Source of the DNA: Ilumatobacteraceae bacterium | Lineage (GTDB): Bacteria; Actinomycetota; Acidimicrobiia; Acidimicrobiales; Ilumatobacteraceae | Assembly (NCBI GenBank): GCA_023262325.1 | Contig: JALRBS010000160.1 | Location: 1-63,178 of the forward strand | Reading direction: 5' to 3' | DNA length: 63,178 bases | Part shown: positions 44,043-52,733 of the stretch, in pieces | How the letters are laid out: each line of letters opens with the position of its first letter | Numbering within the stretch: the stretch's first letter is position 1 | Program-made: the position numbers and the translations under genes | Notes under the pieces: generated by a model | Told to the model about the DNA's origin: nothing | Databases searched by the model: none | What the model saw: the letters and a program-made list of their open reading frames with translations, nothing else

Positions 44043-45038
44043 TCAGCGTTTCTCAAACGACTGCAAAATCTCGCGTGCTGTGCCCGCAATGCACTGGCGG
44101 GTCGCTGAAAACGCACGCTGCTCGCCCCACCTCGAAACGAGTGTGTGAACTGGAATGTCGGTCGACATACCCGATTCTGCGTCGCCGCAGATGATGACGA
44201 CGGGCACGTTGTGACGCTGTGCGAGACCCGCAACGCCGCCAACAACTTTTCCTTGGAAGCTCTGCTCGTCCATGAATCCCTCACCGGTGATGACGAGATC
44301 AGCGGATTCGATTGCGTCATAGAGACCGACCTCGTCAGCGACGAGATCAAACCCGGTTTGAATCGTGCCACCAAGCGCAACGAGTCCGCCCGCAAGCCCA
44401 CCAGCCGCACCTGAACCGCTGATCTCCCGCACATCGATTCCATAGTCATCGAGGTACTGCTGGGCGAGTCGTTCCAGACGACCTTCAAGAAACTTGATCT
44501 CGGTGGCGGAAGCGCCCTTTTGCGGGCCGAACACCCGCGGGGCATCGGTAAAACGCGTGCTCACATCGCACGCAATGTCGAGCGTGACTCCTGCGATTCG
44601 ACCTTTGCTGCCGATTGCCTGTAGCGCTCCAAGCCCTCCATCGGTTGTTGCAGATCCGCCAAGGCCGACGATGACGCGTTTTGCGCCGCCGGATACGGCG
44701 GCAAGGATGAGTTCACCGACCCCCGCCGTTGTGGCATCGAGTGGTCGGTTTCCCTCTGCGCCGCCGGCAAGTTGCAGTCCTGCCGCTTGTGCCATTTCGA
44801 TGATTGCGGTTTTTCCGTTGCTTCTCCAACCCGCTTCAACCGGCGTGCCGAGAGGACCAGTCACCGTGTTGTGTCGATTTGGACCCCCAAAGACATCGAG
44901 TAAACCCTCACCTCCATCGGCGAGCGGAATTTCGACAACTTCGTGTCCGAGATCCCAACATGCATCGCCAATCGCAGACGCGACTTCGTGCGCGGTTGCG
45001 GTTCCTCGAAATTTGTCGACGGCGGCGATCACGCGCAC
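44043..45038 (-). CDS. Glycerate kinase, GK-II/GarK type
   Basis: Phosphorylates D-glycerate. A 331-residue protein of the GarK/GlxK family: AAVDKFRGTATAHEVASAIG, PLADGGEGLLDV, GPLGTPVEAGW, GVGELILAAVSGGAKRVIVGLGGSATTDGGLG, SGSGAAGGLAGGL and ITGEGFMDEQSFQGKV. The GTG at 45038 follows TAGGTT by 6 bases on the minus strand. Divergent from the cysO-like gene. Confidence 0.93.
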   Translation of the reverse strand: MRVIAAVDKFRGTATAHEVASAIGDACWDLGHEVVEIPLADGGEGLLDVFGGPNRHNTVTGPLGTPVEAGWRSNGKTAIIEMAQAAGLQLAGGAEGNRPLDATTAGVGELILAAVSGGAKRVIVGLGGSATTDGGLGALQAIGSKGRIAGVTLDIACDVSTRFTDAPRVFGPQKGASATEIKFLEGRLERLAQQYLDDYGIDVREISGSGAAGGLAGGLVALGGTIQTGFDLVADEVGLYDAIESADLVITGEGFMDEQSFQGKVVGGVAGLAQRHNVPVVIICGDAESGMSTDIPVHTLVSRWGEQRAFSATRQCIAGTAREILQSFEKR

Positions 45039-45068
45039 GACTGCAACCTAGCCGGTCAGCCAGTGTCG

Positions 45069-45092
45069 AATTCCGACCGAGTTGGTAGTATT
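45069..45092 (+). promoter_or_regulatory. cysO-like gene promoter with a candidate operator
   Basis: TAGTAT (45086-45091) ends 6 bases before the ATG, a leaderless -10. No good -35 is visible. Overlapping and left of it, 45069-45092 reads AATTCCGACC then GAGTTGGTAGTATT, an imperfect inverted pattern resembling sites of Rrf2-family regulators. This is a pattern impression only. Confidence 0.35.
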
Positions 45093-45097
45093 TAGCT

Positions 45098-45373
45098 ATG
45101 GCAGTCATCGTGCGAATTCCAACAACGCTTCGTCCGCTCTCTGGTGGAGCAAAGCAGGTCGAAGTTGGGTCCGGTGCGCTGTCAGAGGTCATTCAGGCGC
45201 TCGATGGTGCCCACCCCGGATTTGCAGATCGACTCCTTGATGACGACGGTGCATTGCGCAAATTTGTCAACGTCTTTGTTGACGACGATGACGTGCGCTA
45301 TCTCGACGGCCTGTCAACGAGCGTTGCTGACGGTGTCACCGTCAGCATCATTCCCGCCGTCGCCGGCGGCTGA
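45098..45373 (+). CDS. cysO: CysO-like ubiquitin-fold sulfur carrier
   Basis: A 91-residue beta-grasp protein ending in Gly-Gly (PAVAGG), ready for thiocarboxylation. It aligns by eye with mycobacterial CysO: VRIPTTLRPLSGG, ALSEVIQALDGAHPGF, RKFVNVFVDDDDVRYLDGL and DGVTVSIIPAVAGG. CysO donates sulfur for cysteine synthesis with CysM and the protease Mec; neither is visible here. The following gene is an ATP-grasp ligase 35 bases on, which is unusual company. Confidence 0.82.
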   Translation: MAVIVRIPTTLRPLSGGAKQVEVGSGALSEVIQALDGAHPGFADRLLDDDGALRKFVNVFVDDDDVRYLDGLSTSVADGVTVSIIPAVAGG

Positions 45374-45408
45374 CCGGCGCCAGCGACACGATCACACAAG
45401 AGGGACCC

Positions 45409-46263
45409 GTGATTGCGCTCGTCACCGCTACTGCTGCGGCTTATCTCGACCCTGACCTGGCGCCCTTGCGCGAGGCACTGCACCGCGAGGGCGTCGAGGC
45501 GGTCGTTGCGTCCTGGGATGACACAACAGTGAATTGGTCGACCTTCGAGGCCGTATTTCTTCGGTCAACCTGGGACTACCACCTCAATTTCGATGCATTT
45601 GCTGCATGGATTGATTCGACGTCGCAGGTCACGACGATGTGGAATCCACCCGCATTGATGCGGTGGAATCTCGATAAGCGATACTTACGAGACCTTGCAG
45701 ACCAAGGTATTCCGATCGTTGAGACGATCTTTCTCTCGCCGGAGGACGACGAGTCGGCTGATGCCGCGGTGCTCGACGGTGACGTCGTCGTGAAGGCGAC
45801 GATCGGAGCCGGTTCGCATGGCGTGCAGCGTTTTCGTCGTGATGCAGACGCCGCGCAGCGCTACGTCGACGAACTTCTGAACGGTGGTCGTCACGTCATG
45901 GTGCAGCCGTATTTGGCAGCAGTCGACACACAGGGTGAAACTGGCATTGTGGTCCTCGGAGGAGTTGCTGAGTACGCATTCGAAAAAGGCGCAATCCTCA
46001 CCGGAGAGACGACGTCTTCAACGGGGCTTTACGCCGAGGAGCGAATCACCCCACGCATCGCCTCCGCCGATGAACGCGCACTCGCAGAACGCGTCATAGA
46101 GGTGCTGCCGCAAACGGCGTACGCGCGCATCGACATGTTGCCGACGTCGAACGGCCCGGTTATCTCAGAAGTTGAACTTGTCGAACCTTCATTGTTCTTT
46201 GATGTCGATGCGAACGCCGCGGTCCGAACTGCGGCCGCCTTTGCTTCGCTTCTCGATCGGTAG
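45409..46263 (+). CDS. RimK/DcsG-like ATP-grasp protein
   Basis: A 284-residue ATP-grasp enzyme. The N-terminal part has the LRSTWDYHLNFDAFAAWI segment and WNLDKRYLRDLADQGIPIVET typical of the cycloserine-biosynthesis DcsG-like group. The ATP-grasp core has VVVKATIGAGSHGVQRF, the FEKGAIL turn and the metal-binding end RIDMLPTSNGPVISEVELVEPSLFF. Such enzymes join a carboxylate to an amine or thiol; the substrate is unknown. It starts GTG 45409 after AGAGGGA and ends directly before the hemQ promoter. Confidence 0.78.
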   Translation: MIALVTATAAAYLDPDLAPLREALHREGVEAVVASWDDTTVNWSTFEAVFLRSTWDYHLNFDAFAAWIDSTSQVTTMWNPPALMRWNLDKRYLRDLADQGIPIVETIFLSPEDDESADAAVLDGDVVVKATIGAGSHGVQRFRRDADAAQRYVDELLNGGRHVMVQPYLAAVDTQGETGIVVLGGVAEYAFEKGAILTGETTSSTGLYAEERITPRIASADERALAERVIEVLPQTAYARIDMLPTSNGPVISEVELVEPSLFFDVDANAAVRTAAAFASLLDR

Positions 46264-46272
46264 CCTGCTGTT

Positions 46273-46926
46273 ATGAACATGGAAACCGGAGTTTGCGTGC
46301 TGCACCTGTTCTGCTCTCCACGCGAGAACGCATCAGCTTCGGCGCTCCGCCAGGTCATCGAATCGGCAACAGCAAGCGGGTGCCAGGTGATGACCGCAGC
46401 AATGCTCGGACATCGCTGTGATATCGCGGTCATGGCGCTCAGCGCGGACATCGCTGCGCTGAAGGCATTGCAGACAGGCCTCCAACGCGCTGGACTCGAC
46501 GTGCGAGACAGCTACATCAGCATCACCGAAGTCAGCGAATACGCAAAGGGTCTGCCCGCTGAAGCCCTGCAAGATCGTCTCTACCCGGTTCTTCCCCCCG
46601 AAGGAAAACCAGCGTTCTGCTTCTACCCCATGAGTAAAAAGCGCGAGGGTCACGCGAACTGGTATGCAACTCCGTTCGAAGAGCGCACCGCAATGATGAT
46701 GGAGCACGGCAAGAGTGGTCGGACCTTCGCAGGCAAGATTGTGCAGCTGGTGACGGCGTCGACTGGACTCGACACGCACGAGTGGGGCGTCACGCTGTTC
46801 GGTGTCACCCTCGAGGTCATTAAAGACGTCGTCTACACGATGCGATTCGACAAAGGGTCGGCGCTCTACGGAGAATTTGGCAATTTCTACGTCGGCTATC
46901 TCGCCGACATTGAAACGATTATCTAA
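46273..46926 (+). CDS. hemQ: Coproheme decarboxylase HemQ (ChdC)
   Basis: Last step of the coproporphyrin-dependent haem pathway of Gram-positive bacteria. A 217-residue protein of the chlorite-dismutase fold. The catalytic Tyr118 (FYPMSKKR) and the haem-ligating His145 (MMMEHGKSGR) stand 27 residues apart, the same spacing as the known Tyr/His pair in Staphylococcus HemQ. HEWGVTLFGVTLEVIKDVVYTMRFD and YGEFGNFYVGYL follow. TAGCCT overlapping the previous stop lies 6 bases before the ATG, so it has its own promoter. It complements the hem operon 11 kb upstream. Confidence 0.92.
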   Translation: MNMETGVCVLHLFCSPRENASASALRQVIESATASGCQVMTAAMLGHRCDIAVMALSADIAALKALQTGLQRAGLDVRDSYISITEVSEYAKGLPAEALQDRLYPVLPPEGKPAFCFYPMSKKREGHANWYATPFEERTAMMMEHGKSGRTFAGKIVQLVTASTGLDTHEWGVTLFGVTLEVIKDVVYTMRFDKGSALYGEFGNFYVGYLADIETII

Positions 46927-48186
46927 CTAGAACGAAATCTCATAACCGGTTTCGTTATAGATGTACTCGCGGCCGGAGTCATCAAACCGGAACTCGCGGA
47001 ACCACCCACGGGTGAGTTCCCCGGTTGACGAAAGGTCGACGGAACCTGAGAGACCGTTGTAGTCGATCTGTAACCCTTGGCGAATGAGCGACGCGCACTC
47101 TGGGAACGACAAACAGATGCGTCCGCCCGACGACACCGAGGCGACCTGATTGGCGATCGATCGTGGGTCATCCACGCCAGCTTGAATTGCCGCAAGCGCA
47201 AGCAAGATGACGCAGTCGTAGGCATTAGTTGCGAAATAGCCGGACGGTGAATCAACCGCCGTGACAATTGCGCGAGGTGCGACACCAACGATCTGCGCTC
47301 GTGTCTCGGGCGACATCGCTGCGACAACATCGGTTGCATTTCGAAGCGCGTCGTTCACGATGATGAACGGACGAGTGGCATCATTCGCAACGAGTACGGC
47401 ATCAAGTGCTGCCAACATTCGTCCGCCGTCGTCGACGTCACCGAGCAACGCAATAATTCGCGACTCGCTTGCGATCGCGGCCGCAGCATCATCGTCGAGT
47501 TCAGGATCGTCGCCGTTGAACGGAAGCACCTCGCGGACGCTGAGGCTTGCCCGACTGTCGACGGCGGTTTGAAGCGAGTTAGCGAGTCCGCGACCGTAGG
47601 GATCGTCGAGGTGAACAATGGTGATTGATCCGCTGCCAGTTCGCGCGGCGGTTCGCGCCAGTGCCGCCATTTGCATCGAGTCGCTTCCCACGGTTCGGAA
47701 GAACAGATTTGCGTCTGGGTATCGATCGAGCAGCAGCGTTGTTGCGGACGGTGAACACGAAAGGAGGCCGGATTCAATCGCACGGTCGAGAAAATGGATT
47801 GCCGTTCGCGATGATGCCGGACCCACGATGACGTCACTGCCGGTTTGGGCGAGCCCGCTGACGTCGATTGCGGTTGCCTCATCGACGAACTCGACATCGA
47901 CCGGTTGATCAAACACGCCACCGGCGGCGTTCACTTCACTAATCGCCAGTCGAACTGCATCGGTCATCGGGGTGCCAATGCGCGCACCAGCACCCGTTGT
48001 GGGCAGGAGCACGCCAACTCGCAGTACTCCATCGTTCACTCGGTCGGCCGGCGTTGTCGTTGACGGCGGAGTGACCGTGACATCGGGCGTCGTGATTGAT
48101 GTGCCCCCACAGGATGCGAGGATGCATGCGCTGATCGTCGAAAAGGCGGCGATGAGCACGCGACGACATCCACGCGAACCGCACAT
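46927..48186 (-). CDS. ABC transporter substrate-binding lipoprotein, branched-chain amino acid type
   Basis: About 419 residues. The signal peptide ends in lipobox ILASC, followed by a Thr/Pro linker and a type 1 periplasmic-binding fold opening LRVGVLLPTTGAGARIGTPMTDAVRLAISEVNAAGG. It resembles the Leu/Ile/Val-binding family (Peripla_BP_6). No permease or ATPase genes lie nearby, so it is an orphan and could be a sensor. ATG 48186 is chosen because AAGGA lies at the right distance; an ATG at 48192 is nearly equal. Confidence 0.85.
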   Translation of the reverse strand: MCGSRGCRRVLIAAFSTISACILASCGGTSITTPDVTVTPPSTTTPADRVNDGVLRVGVLLPTTGAGARIGTPMTDAVRLAISEVNAAGGVFDQPVDVEFVDEATAIDVSGLAQTGSDVIVGPASSRTAIHFLDRAIESGLLSCSPSATTLLLDRYPDANLFFRTVGSDSMQMAALARTAARTGSGSITIVHLDDPYGRGLANSLQTAVDSRASLSVREVLPFNGDDPELDDDAAAAIASESRIIALLGDVDDGGRMLAALDAVLVANDATRPFIIVNDALRNATDVVAAMSPETRAQIVGVAPRAIVTAVDSPSGYFATNAYDCVILLALAAIQAGVDDPRSIANQVASVSSGGRICLSFPECASLIRQGLQIDYNGLSGSVDLSSTGELTRGWFREFRFDDSGREYIYNETGYEISF

Positions 48187-48214
48187 CAACATTCCTTCAC
48201 GATAGAAGGAGTTC

Positions 48215-48673
48215 ATGGAAGAGTCATGGTCGCCGGTCGAAGATCTCCTGGTGGACCTCAATAACTGCCTCGGTGGGTGGTTGGTTCGGCGTGTCGTTGC
48301 GGTCGCCCAACGGTCCGGTTCGATCGCAGATGAGCAAGTTGCTCTGCTGAGTGAGCGAGCCGCGGCGATTGCCGTGGAACTTCTTGCAGATCTTCACGAC
48401 CTGCTGCAGATGGATCCCGACGAACAACGAACAAATCCACTCGACCTCATTCGACGAGGTTTGCATCCCGCAACGCGTGCCCTTGATGACCTCGGCATTG
48501 AACCGTCGCTGCGCGATCCCTTCGACGTGCGGACGCTTCCCGATGACCGCCACTCGCTCGCCCCAATGACCTGGGCCGACATCGACGAACGTCTCGTCGA
48601 GTCGGGGCTGCGTTGGGGAGCGTGGAAGGCGTCGGTCATCCTTCGTCGACGTCGCGAGGAAGGTCTGCGCTAG
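48215..48673 (+). CDS. Conserved hypothetical protein, 152 residues
   Basis: A mainly helical soluble protein. It starts ATG 48215 with a very good ribosome site (AGAAGGAG). The first half is a helical bundle (VEDLLVDLNNCLGGWLVRRVV and SERAAAIAVELLADLHDLLQ), the second half ends in a basic WKASVILRRRREEGLR helix. I do not recognise a family. The position directly before glnD may be conserved. It diverges from the substrate-binding lipoprotein gene. Confidence 0.7.
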   Translation: MEESWSPVEDLLVDLNNCLGGWLVRRVVAVAQRSGSIADEQVALLSERAAAIAVELLADLHDLLQMDPDEQRTNPLDLIRRGLHPATRALDDLGIEPSLRDPFDVRTLPDDRHSLAPMTWADIDERLVESGLRWGAWKASVILRRRREEGLR

Positions 48674-48712
48674 CCGCAGTCATTCGGGCGAATACGCCGT
48701 ACTCTTCATCAC

Positions 48713-51022
48713 ATGTCGGCGAGTCGAACGAAGGTTGTGACCACCTCGACTCGACGCGGTGTGGACTTCTGTCACGAGTTGGCTGAGGCCACCGATTCTT
48801 GGATCATTGAGCTGTACGAAGCAGCGCGTGCGGCTCATCCTCGTGCGCCGAAGGTCGCGTTACTTGCCATTGGCGGATACGGACGAGGTGAACTCGCGCC
48901 GTTCAGCGACCTTGATGTGCTGCTCATCCACCGTTCAACGGCGCAGCGTGTTGAAGGAATTGCTTCTGCGATGTGGTACCCGATTTGGGACTCGGGAGCG
49001 ATTCTTGGACACGCTGTGCGGTCAGTTGACGAACAGGTCGAGCTCGCAAAACATGATCTTGACACTGCCTCAAGTCTCGTTACCGCGCGATTTCTTGCCG
49101 GAGATCAGCGATTGGCTGCAGAGGTTATTGAGTCAGGTCTTCAGTTGTGGCGACGCCGTCGGAAGCGATGGTTGAGCGAACTCCGTGACGCCGTCGCCGC
49201 GCGGCGTGCAGCAACCGATGATGTCGCATACATTCTCGAACCCGATATCAAGGACGGCCATGGCGGGCTTCGAGATGTCCAGTCGCTGTGGTGGGGAGCT
49301 GCCGGCGGTCTCTCACTTCGCGATGACGACGTTGCCGCCCTGACGGAATGTTACGAAACGTTGGTTCGTGCTCGGGTTGGGCTGCATCGCTCCGCAGGTC
49401 GACGTGGCGACGTGCTTCGGCTCGAAGAGCAGGATGCAGCGGCGCAGTCGGCAGGGTTCGTCGACGCTGATGACATGATGAGCGAAATCTCGGCTGCAGC
49501 GCGGTCGATCGCATGGATTTCCGATGAGGTATGGGCTCGATACGGACGCGTCGGTGATGGCAAACCTCTCGTCATCGCACCTGGTATCAGCCTTGTCGAG
49601 GGCGATGTCGAGATTGACGCCGACGTTGATCCGGCAACCGATCCGGTGCTGATGTTGCGCGTCGCCCAAGCATCTGCGCGAACAGGTCACCGCATTGGAC
49701 GCAACACACTCGATCGGCTCGCGCGTGAGATGGAACCTTGGCCAGATCGGTGGCCTCCAGGTGCAGTTGATGAACTTGTTGCGTTGCTCCTCGAGGGGCA
49801 TGCGGCGATTCCGGTGCTCGAGGCGCTCGATCAGCGGTCCCTCATCGAACGAATGCTGCCTGAGTGGGCTCCAGTTCGCGCACGGCCACAACGAAACGCG
49901 TATCACCGCTTCACCGTTGATCGGCATCTCTGGGAGGCCGCAGCCAATGCCGCAGAACTTGCACATCACGTGCAGCGGCCAGATCTGCTCGTACTCGGGG
50001 CTCTCTTCCATGACATCGGAAAAGGACGCCCCGGCGACCACACCGAGGTTGGCATTGCGCTCGTCCGGGACTCGATCGGCCCGAGACTTGGGCTGGGCGA
50101 TGCTGACGTTGCGACGATCTGTTCACTTGTTGAACACCATTTGTTGCTACCCGATGTTGCGATGCGGCGCGATCTCAGCGACCCGTCGACGATTGAAAGC
50201 GTTGTTGCCGCGGTTGGCGATGCCTTCACCCTTGAACTGCTCCACGCGCTCACCGAGAGTGATTCAAAGGCCACCGGTCCGGCGGCCTGGGGATCATGGA
50301 AAGAAGGGCTCGTACGCGATCTCGTCGATCGAGCGGCGCACGTGCTGGGTGGCGGAGCGGTCTCAGAGGCAACATGGAGACTCTTTCCAGATGCTGCGAC
50401 CCTCGAACGAATGGCCTCCGGCGAGACCTCGATTCTCTCGGTTGAAGAGTCGGGCTACGACCGTGTCACCGTTGTCACCCCTGACATCCCTGGCGCCTTC
50501 AGTCGTATCGCAGGCGTGCTCTCATTGCACGGTCTTGACGTTGCTGGGGCGCGTGCGCATTCCGATGAGCCGCAACCCGGTCAGGCGGCGATGGCCGCAT
50601 CGCAATTCCTTGTCATTCGACCGAAGAACGGCATCGACTGGAAGCCAGTTCGAGCCGACCTCGAACGTGCGCTGCGTGGAGAACTTGCGATCGAGGCGCG
50701 CCTCGCCGAACGCGCCCGAACCTACCGTCGCAGACGCGCAACCCAGGCGCATGTGCTCGCCGAACCGACCGTTGTCTTTGATGACGCTGCGTCCTCGACA
50801 GCAACGGTCATCGAAGTGCACTGCGTGTCCAAGATTGGTGTTTTGCATCGCATTACGAAGGCGTTCGCAGAGCTCGATCTCGATATCAGACATGCGACGG
50901 TTCAAACCCTTGGAATGGAAGTCGTCGACACGTTCTACGTTCGGACACGGAGCGGCGAACTCCTCAGCGATCGTTTTCATCGCAACGAGGTTCGGCGGGC
51001 AGTTCTCCACGTTGTGTCGTGA
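48713..51022 (+). CDS. glnD: Bifunctional uridylyltransferase/uridylyl-removing enzyme GlnD
   Basis: Senses glutamine and modifies the PII protein. A 769-residue protein: nucleotidyltransferase domain with GGYGRGELAPFSDLDVLL near residue 55, the DIKDGHGGLRDVQSL segment, an HD hydrolase domain with LFHDIGKG near 430 and HHLLLPDVAMRRD, and two ACT domains (about 585-660 and 695-765) for glutamine sensing. Its PII target (glnB/glnK) is not in the window. TACTCT (48700-48705) lies 7 bases before the ATG. Confidence 0.95.
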   Translation: MSASRTKVVTTSTRRGVDFCHELAEATDSWIIELYEAARAAHPRAPKVALLAIGGYGRGELAPFSDLDVLLIHRSTAQRVEGIASAMWYPIWDSGAILGHAVRSVDEQVELAKHDLDTASSLVTARFLAGDQRLAAEVIESGLQLWRRRRKRWLSELRDAVAARRAATDDVAYILEPDIKDGHGGLRDVQSLWWGAAGGLSLRDDDVAALTECYETLVRARVGLHRSAGRRGDVLRLEEQDAAAQSAGFVDADDMMSEISAAARSIAWISDEVWARYGRVGDGKPLVIAPGISLVEGDVEIDADVDPATDPVLMLRVAQASARTGHRIGRNTLDRLAREMEPWPDRWPPGAVDELVALLLEGHAAIPVLEALDQRSLIERMLPEWAPVRARPQRNAYHRFTVDRHLWEAAANAAELAHHVQRPDLLVLGALFHDIGKGRPGDHTEVGIALVRDSIGPRLGLGDADVATICSLVEHHLLLPDVAMRRDLSDPSTIESVVAAVGDAFTLELLHALTESDSKATGPAAWGSWKEGLVRDLVDRAAHVLGGGAVSEATWRLFPDAATLERMASGETSILSVEESGYDRVTVVTPDIPGAFSRIAGVLSLHGLDVAGARAHSDEPQPGQAAMAASQFLVIRPKNGIDWKPVRADLERALRGELAIEARLAERARTYRRRRATQAHVLAEPTVVFDDAASSTATVIEVHCVSKIGVLHRITKAFAELDLDIRHATVQTLGMEVVDTFYVRTRSGELLSDRFHRNEVRRAVLHVVS

Positions 51023-51040
51023 CGACTAGGTTGGCGAGCG

Positions 51041-51796
51041 ATGTCGTCCCATTTGCCTGACCCACGCGATCTTGCGCGATGGAGCGATGCGCTCGCTGGA
51101 ATTGCGAGAACTGGGCTTGCTTTTACCGAGTCGCTGTACGAGCGAGAGCGTTATGAAGAGGTGCTGCATGTTGCTGCTGATATCAAGGCTGCAGCGGCAG
51201 AACTCGAAGAAGGCATCGAGACTGCCCGTGAAGCAGATCATTTTGTTCAGGAATGGCTGGACAACGTTGGCGAAGGCATCCCGGGTTATGTGACTCCAAA
51301 GGTGGCAATTGGCGCGATCGTCGGCAACGCCAATGGTGAGGTGCTACTCGTTCAACGTAAGGAGTCCGGTGTGTGGCTCTATCCGACAGGATGGGCCGAC
51401 GTCGGTTACTCGCCTTCCGAGGTTGCAGTCAAAGAAGTACACGAGGAAACCGGCATCGAATGTGAGCCCATCGGGCTGCTTTCGGTTGTCGATGGACAGC
51501 GAATGGGATTCTCTCGCTTTGGCATGTACATGCTTGTCTTTCTCTGTCGAGCAACCGGTGGAGAACTCAACGGTCACCCTCTCGAAACGAGCGATGTCGG
51601 GTGGTTCGGCGAAGGAGCGCTTCCCGAGCCAACCGCTGGGGCGAGTTGGTGGGCACCACCAGCATTCGCTGCGATCAGAGGCGATCGATCGGCAACGACG
51701 TTTGACCTCCCTCGAGACCCCGTCTGGCGAGGTGACGTCGCAGTCGACGATGCGTCACGTGCGGTGCTCAACGAGACCGATCTGCGCGATTCGTGA
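51041..51796 (+). CDS. NUDIX hydrolase with an N-terminal Nudix_N domain
   Basis: A 251-residue protein. Residues about 10-65 (ALAGIARTGLAFTESLYERERYEEVLHVAADI) match the helical Nudix_N domain. The catalytic NUDIX box is GWADVGYSPSEVAVKEVHEETGIE, with the REUxEE-like Glu residues in place (KEVHEETG). Members act on nucleoside diphosphate-linked compounds such as sugar nucleotides; the substrate here is open. TAGGTT lies 8 bases before the ATG. Confidence 0.88.
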   Translation: MSSHLPDPRDLARWSDALAGIARTGLAFTESLYERERYEEVLHVAADIKAAAAELEEGIETAREADHFVQEWLDNVGEGIPGYVTPKVAIGAIVGNANGEVLLVQRKESGVWLYPTGWADVGYSPSEVAVKEVHEETGIECEPIGLLSVVDGQRMGFSRFGMYMLVFLCRATGGELNGHPLETSDVGWFGEGALPEPTAGASWWAPPAFAAIRGDRSATTFDLPRDPVWRGDVAVDDASRAVLNETDLRDS

Positions 51797-51800
51797 CGCG

Positions 51801-52682
51801 TTAACTCTCTCCGTCATGGTCACGAAGAAATTGCTCAACTTCTCCGAGTAAGTCTGCTGATTCGGACAGGTCGATCGGCCCGCTCGAATCCTCGTCGTCC
51901 ATGTCGTCGACAATCGATTCGAGTTGTTCGATATGAATAACGAGGTCGTCGTCGTCGGCGATGAGGGCATCGACCCGTGCGTCATAGTCCTCAAGGTCGT
52001 CCGCAAGTCCACCGATCGGTGCTGGAGTACCCATCATCGTGCTCGCTCGTTCAATGAGTGCGACAGCCGCCTTTGGACTTGGGACCTGCGAGGCGTATCC
52101 GGGCACGGCGGCCCATAGCGATGCGCTTGGAATGCCGGCGGCTGAGAATGCATTCTGCAGGACACCGACGATGCCGGTTGGACCCTCGTAACGAGAACGT
52201 TCAAGGTCGAAGCGATTGATGAGGTCATCGTCGGTTGCGCTGCCAAAGATGTGAACGGGTCGAGTGTGCGGCACGTCGGCGAGCAGCGCGCCAAGGCTGA
52301 TGACGAGTGGGCACGAATATTTTTGTGCGATACCGACAACCTGGGCAGTGAACGACTTCCACCGAAGCGCAGGCTCTGGGCCGAGGACGAAGATGACGTC
52401 AGCGCCAGGAAGGGAGGCTGACCATGCGCCGACGGTCGGCCAGACGATATTTCGTTTTTGTTCCTCGTCAAGACGAACATGCGGTCGCACGGTTGCAAAA
52501 TCGGTGAAATGTTCTGGGTCGACCTCGGCGAGTGGCGCGGCACCACTTGTCTCGATGAGCGTTCGAACGGCGGTCGAAGCGGCGTCACCTGCGTCGTTCC
52601 ATCCGGTGAAACCCACAACCATGACGGGGCTCGTCAACGACGGCTCAGCGTGCCATCGAATATGCCTTGTGTCGTTCTCCAT
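51801..52682 (-). CDS. PAC2 family protein (proteasome-assembly-chaperone-like)
   Basis: A 293-residue protein. PAC2 features: VVGFTGWNDAGDAASTAV, GADVIFVLGPEPALRW, LGALLADVPHTRPV, the YEGPTGIVGVL segment and ASLWAAVPGYA. The C-terminus is a long acidic helix (EDYDARVDALIADDDDLV and beyond). In actinobacteria the family is near-universal but its role is not settled. No proteasome genes lie nearby. It diverges from the GNAT gene; TAGCCT is 10 bases before its ATG. Confidence 0.88.
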   Translation of the reverse strand: MENDTRHIRWHAEPSLTSPVMVVGFTGWNDAGDAASTAVRTLIETSGAAPLAEVDPEHFTDFATVRPHVRLDEEQKRNIVWPTVGAWSASLPGADVIFVLGPEPALRWKSFTAQVVGIAQKYSCPLVISLGALLADVPHTRPVHIFGSATDDDLINRFDLERSRYEGPTGIVGVLQNAFSAAGIPSASLWAAVPGYASQVPSPKAAVALIERASTMMGTPAPIGGLADDLEDYDARVDALIADDDDLVIHIEQLESIVDDMDDEDSSGPIDLSESADLLGEVEQFLRDHDGES

Positions 52683-52733
52683 GACGACGGGAAGGCTACC
52701 GGTGGGTACCCGAACTCAGGTACCGTCACAGTT

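Noticed and set aside
49695-51029. A 444-residue open frame on the plus strand inside glnD
   Set aside because: It is a frame shadow: the composition is Arg/Ser/Pro-rich with no domain, whereas the overlapping frame is a complete GlnD.
52458-52733. Longer start for the GNAT gene
   Set aside because: The extra residues are the reverse of the PAC2 gene, and a leaderless promoter stands before GTG 52734.
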